Positions 59,594 through 64,000 of a DNA stretch of 64,000 nt are shown in pieces. The translations under genes were made by a program, and so were the position numbers. Below the pieces are notes generated by a model. That model made no database searches and was not told the origin of the DNA. It saw nothing but the letters and a program-made list of their open reading frames with translations. The DNA lies in assembly GCA_031472005.1 (NCBI GenBank), contig PZJY01000001.1:4402001-4466000 (forward strand). Reading direction: 5' to 3'. Source of the DNA: Tetracladium setigerum. Its lineage: Eukaryota > Ascomycota > Leotiomycetes > Helotiales. Position 1 is the first letter of the stretch. Every line of letters begins with the position of its first letter.

Positions 59594-61082
59594 GGACGGA
59601 GGGATGGTTCCGCTTGCATGTACTTGCTTCTTTGTTCATGTTGATGCTTTAGTTTTTGGATTTTTGAGCGAGGCGTTTTGGATACCTGATACCTATGAGC
59701 GATTGCATTTTCCGCGGGCTTTTTGAGGCGTTTGGTTGGAATGCATAGCCGCATACTCCTTGGCTTGTGAGTTTCCACACAGCACTGGGGGGGGACTTGA
59801 GCAAACTACAGTTTATACCCAGTCACAACAGGACATAGTAGATATTTGGATATTTACCTATCTACAAACAATACAGAAGATCTGTATATTTTGCATTTGA
59901 AAATTCCTGTTTACAAATCCCCCATTCGTCCGAGAGCTTGGCATGAGTGTTGTTATCCAGCCAACGCAGAAATTGGCAAGGCCGCAAATAGTATTTCGGT
60001 GAGATCAATCGCTTGGGTGGCAGCTTACATCGTGTGAAGCCTCGTCACGATCATTCTGCATAATATCTGGGAAACCCGATTTCTCGGACGCAAGTGCAGG
60101 TTGGGTCGATACTCGATTAATTAATTTCTTTGGAGAGCATTCTGATTTAAAGTTTCCAGTCCTGTAAACAACAGCAGCAGCAACAGCAACAACACATCAT
60201 GTGTCTTCTCTCTCTCTCCCAACCACGGTTGCACCAATAACCTTGGATCTTTCATCATGCAATACGTTCCGTCCCACCAGCAGCACATGCAGTCAGATTA
60301 CGACCGTGCTGCAATCTAAACACCACATGCAATCAATCACCCACACACATGCAGTCACCAACACCATGCACTCACCAACGCATCAACCACTCACTCACTC
60401 CCTCTCTCCCTCTCTCCCTCACCTACATCCTTCTCAGAGCCAGTTGTATCTTCCGGTAAAAATACACTGTACGGTAGGTAGATGTGTGTGGCTGAGGTAT
60501 CATTGGGCAGCCTCAACGACCTCACCCAATCCCCGCACTCCACGACTTCAACGAGGCTGTTGAACGAGAGCTTATGAAAACCAATGTTTTTTCCTTTGAT
60601 GGGAAATGGAGGGGTAATTAGATATCATTGCATGGTCAGGAAGGGAGTTTTGAAAAAAGATACTTGACTTTTCTGTTCTTGTTCTTTGTGTCGTCGTGAT
60701 ACCTACTCTCTGGTGTTGTTGAATACTTCAAGTCTTTACGCAGACCAAGATATACTTATCCAACAACAGAAAGACTGCGGTAGAGTGACTGGACTCCTTC
60801 GTCAGATCATATAAGAAAAGGTCTGTATGTGATAAGTTACGGTTCAGTGGCCTCGTTCGGAGTGAGTTCTCTTCAAGTACTTTGTTTGGAGGAAGAAACA
60901 GGCTGACTGTTGTATACTCCAGATATTATTACACACAGTACATGCACACAAACACACATACAAAAGACTTTACTTGGACAACCTCGATTCCCATACCTCT
61001 ATCTCTCACAGCCTTGAAACCTCAACCTGAGCACCACCACACACACCACAACCGTATTCCAACAAAAGATAAAACCTAAAAA
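59594..61082. other. Intergenic region upstream of the ArgRS-like gene
   Basis: About 1.5 kb with CAG/CAA runs near 60170-60200 and CA- and TCTCCC-rich simple repeats around 60330-60430. An eight-base G run lies at 59787-59794. No gene was found. Confidence 0.5.
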
Positions 61083-63437
61083 ATGACGACCCTAACCCCC
61101 TCAACCCTTACAACCCTCCTGTCCACCCTAAACCTCACCCCCCTCCCCACGCCCCCTTCACCCCTACAATCCACCACCTTCCCCCACCCCTCCCCCTCAC
61201 CCGCCCCCTCGACATAGCCCGTCTCTACATCTCCGAAATTCTCTCGTCCATCCACCCCGACTCCACGCTCGCACAAGCCTACGGCTCGATCGTCTGGCCA
61301 AACGACATCTATAATGGGGATTTGGCGGTCGTGTTGCCCAAGTTTATGGGGAAGAGCTTCAAGGTTGTTGGGGGTGTGGAGGGGTGGGGTGTTGTTGCTT
61401 TTGATTTGATTCAGAAGGTTGGTTCTTTCTTTCTTCTTTTTTTTTAAAGTGTATATATGTATACCATGATTGTGGGGTTCTGAAAAGGGGAGGGATGAGA
61501 GGATATGTGGAGGTTTGGAGGGGAGAGAAAAAAGGAATAGATGGGGAAAGACAATAATTGAGAGAGTTGCTGATGATTCTTAAATTGTTTGATTTGGTTA
61601 ATTAACGTGTTGAACAGTTTCCACCCTGTCCACTCTTTCTCTTCCCCTTCCCAGAAGGAGTCCATATCCGATTCATGTTCAATCCTCAAACGCTCTATCA
61701 ACTTTTAATACCGTACATACTCGACCGCGGCGTGACATACGGCCATTCAACGCTCCCGGTGGTATCAGACACCGAAGCAGAAGCAGAAGATGCGAATGAA
61801 AAAGAGAAGCCCAAAAAGAAAATAATTATTGAATTCTCCTCCCCAACCTCGCAACCCCCTTCGCCCCGCGCCATCTTCGCTCCACGCTCCTCGGCCTCTT
61901 CCTCACAAACCTCTACACCAGCATGGGCCACCCGGTCCACAAGATCAACCACCTAGGTGACTGGGGCAAGCAACTTGCGCTCCTCGGCGTCGGATTCGCC
62001 AATCCGGATGTCAATACTAGCGGGAGTGAAGATATGAGTATGGCCAATCTCACGCGTGTGTATCAGCGCATGGAGGAACTGTTTCGACCGGAGCAGGCGG
62101 CGAGTAAGAAGGTTAGGGATGACAAGATGAAGATTGGGGAGGAGGCTGGGGTGGCGGTGATTGGGGAGGAGGCGGTAATTGAGAGTCAGGGCTTGTTTAA
62201 GGAGAGGAATGAGTGGTTTGCGAGATTGGAGGAGGGAAGGGAGGAGGAAGTAGCTTTTTGGAAGGGAGTGAGAGAGGGGTTTATTGAGTATTATAAGGGC
62301 TTGTATGAGAAGTTGGGAGTGCGTTTTGATGAGTATGCTGGTGAGTCGGGGGTTAAACCCGAGACTATGGCGGAAGTTGAAGCGATTTTGAAGGAGAAGG
62401 GTGTGTTGGAGGAAGATGTCGCGACGAAGAGTTGGATTGTTGATTTGAAGAAACATGCGAGTGCTGCTGGGAAGAAAAACAGTGGCGTGTGTATTATTCG
62501 CGACCGAAATGGGGGTTCGACGTATATACTGAGGGATTTAGCGGCAGTGGTGGAAAGGGAGAGGGCATGTGGGGAGGAGGGCTTTGAGAAGTTGGTTTAT
62601 GTAGTGGGGGATCAGCACGTGGTGCATTTCTCGAGAGTGCAGAGGCTGTTGGAGCTGATGGGGATGGAAGAGTTGAGTGGCAAACTGTTGCATGTAAGTT
62701 TTGGGGAGATGGCTGAGATGGAAAAGATGGTTGGGGAGGGAGAGGGACTGTTGGAGTTTGTGTTGGAGAAGAGTAAATTGGGTGTGCAAGCGAGTCTTGA
62801 CGCGGAGCCAGAGAAGAGTGAGGTCTTGAAAGAAACGGATGTGGAGGTTCTGGGCGTGAATGCTCTGATATTGCAGGAGCTTTCTTCGAGGAGAGGGGCA
62901 GATTATCCATTGGACATTGAGAAGATGACCTCTTTTGATACGACAACGGGTCCGACCCTGTTGTATTGGCACGCTCGTCTTTGCGCTTTGCTGGACGAGC
63001 ATGGGGGTCTGGCGTCACTGAGTCTGGAGGAAAGCAAGGAGGAATTGGAGGATGAAGCTCAGAATAATCTTCTGAGATTGTTGGTACAGTACCCGGAAGT
63101 GACGCTGAACGCTTACAAGACCTTGGAATCGACACATGCGGTTGCTTACTTATTTAACCTCGTTGGACAACTTGCTGCCTGTCTCGAGGGTGGAGGGGAC
63201 GAGGAAGAAGGCAAAGACGAGGAGGATGGAAATAGCCAGGAGGTAAGCGAGAAAGCAGAAGTTGCAGAGAGCAGCGTCGAAATTGCAGCGGTGAAAATCG
63301 ACGCACAAGATAACCCCGAAGACGAAAATATACAGAAGACCGGGATAAGTCTGGCAGAAAGGAAGCTGTATGAGGCAACAAAGGTAGTTTTGGAAAATGG
63401 GATGGCTTTGCTTGGGATGAAGGTCAATGGGAGGTGA
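61083..63437 (+). CDS. Arginyl-tRNA synthetase paralogue lacking catalytic motifs (pseudo-synthetase); frame broken at two C runs
   Basis: Two exons, 61083-61417 and 61618-63437, give 718 residues if one C is added at each of two runs, 61192-61196 and 61841-61844; both corrected exons are then multiples of three. The class-I fold of ArgRS is clear: IEFSSPNLATPFAPRHLRST, then INHLGDWGKQLALLGVGF, CIIRDRNGGSTYILRDL, MTSFDTTTGPTLLYWHARL and a C-terminal anticodon-binding helix set. The HIGH signature, PFHAGH in true ArgRS, is PFAPRH here, losing the first His and the Gly. The KMSKS-equivalent MSTRKG loop is replaced by MEKMVG. Aminoacylation is therefore unlikely. An acidic insert of about 60 residues precedes the last helix. 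It should be treated as an expressed pseudo-enzyme or a decaying copy, not as the cell's ArgRS. Confidence 0.85.
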
Positions 63438-64000
63438 AGATCTGCCCTTGTGATATGCCACTCGTTTGTTTGTTGACGTCGGACAGAGCAACTGCTGGCA
63501 CAGGTGGAAGTTCACCAACATGACTTGTTCGACGGTTGCCCAAGATATAGAAACAAAGCCAATATGCGTTTTTTTGTGCATTGTGATAGCAGCGATTGAA
63601 GTCAATTTAAGCAATGGAAGAAACGAAAGGGAGAAGTATTGATATTTACAGCAAAGAATCAAACACGAAATTGTACAACGCAGAAAGTAGTGAGTAGTAC
63701 AAAGGTAAGCAAGCCATGCTGACCTTAGAGAGGATATTATTATTGAATTCAGGCTAGCTTCTGCATCCTCAAGCAAAGTGCTATCTCCTCAAAACATATC
63801 GTACATAGAACTAATGTATGCTGTTCATTCTAATCTCGTTATCATAACGTCATAAACCTGAAAGATGTCAAGTTCGACCAAGCAATACGCCTAACACCTT
63901 GCCAAATATTCATGCCAAAAAAACTCCTCCCTAATGCTGGTGTCCGCGATTGTATGCAAGCGCAAGTTCAAAATTATGCATGTTTCGTATCCAAGGTCGA
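63438..64000. other. Right-edge intergenic segment
   Basis: It contains the presumed 3' UTR of the ArgRS-like gene and AT-rich sequence to the window edge. The antisense open frame reaching 63776 overlaps coding sequence and looks spurious. Confidence 0.5.

Noticed and set aside
60201..60563. 120-codon plus-strand frame
   Set aside because: It is made largely of CA- and TCTCCC-type simple repeats and lacks any motif.
62494..63135. 213-codon minus-strand open frame
   Set aside because: It is antisense to the ArgRS-like gene and is Pro/Ser-rich only because the sense strand is Glu/Gly-rich.
63150..63776. Long minus-strand open frame at the right end
   Set aside because: It overlaps the ArgRS-like coding sequence antisense and matches no family; it is a shadow of the codon bias on the other strand.
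1..64000. tRNA genes, transposons and CRISPR arrays
   Set aside because: No B-box with a matching A-box and cloverleaf, no transposase or integrase motif, and no regularly spaced repeats were seen by eye.

Overview
This is nuclear DNA of a filamentous ascomycete (Pezizomycotina, possibly Leotiomycetes; the class is a guess). The evidence is many 43-80 bp introns with GTRWGT donors and YAG acceptors, a fungal highly reducing polyketide synthase, a velvet regulator, a Zn2Cys6 factor and typical fungal mitochondrial genes. I found about 18 protein-coding genes. No tRNA, rRNA, transposon or CRISPR array could be supported. Exons were joined by eye from reading frames, splice signals and family motifs.

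Layout. 0.3-13.7 kb: a compact secondary-metabolite locus with an alpha/beta hydrolase (+), a cytochrome P450 (-) and a seven-domain highly reducing PKS (+); it may continue beyond the left edge. 14.4-16.7 kb: an unusual TBC-domain protein (-). 18.8-22.7 kb: a complete 11-exon telomerase reverse transcriptase (-). 24.5-30.4 kb: a 1.9-kilo-residue DH-BAR-SH3 Rho-GEF (+). 31.9-34.8 kb: divergent PEX10 (-) and an EXS/Erd1-type membrane protein (+). 35.5-37.0 kb: velvet gene velB (+). 38.4-39.3 kb: a DUF3602 GRGG-repeat protein (-). 41.7-44.1 kb: a secreted Cys-rich single-span membrane protein (+) and an AhpD-like protein (-). 45.8-48.3 kb: a Zn2Cys6 transcription factor (+). 48.9-54.4 kb: three mitochondrial succinate-related genes, namely a dicarboxylate carrier (-), a succinyl-CoA:3-ketoacid CoA-transferase (+) and SDHB (+). 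55.6-56.2 kb: a small Cys-rich zinc-ribbon-like protein made of short exons. 57.5-59.6 kb: a CorA-like protein with two C-terminal membrane spans. 61.1-63.4 kb: an arginyl-tRNA synthetase homologue that has lost its catalytic signatures.

Two points stand out. First, the ArgRS-like gene keeps the fold and reading frame but has replaced the HIGH motif and the KMSKS-equivalent loop, so it looks like a pseudo-synthetase with another job. Second, ten positions in seven genes need exactly one extra C or G inside a C/G run to restore a conserved frame, and none needs a base removed. That one-directional pattern points to homopolymer under-calling in the assembly rather than gene decay. The reader should treat those frame breaks as probable sequence errors until reads are checked.

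The PKS, P450 and hydrolase plausibly act together on one unknown product. The carrier, CoA-transferase and SDHB all handle mitochondrial succinate, but co-regulation is only inferred from position. The other genes are cellular housekeeping or regulatory genes with no evident link to one another.
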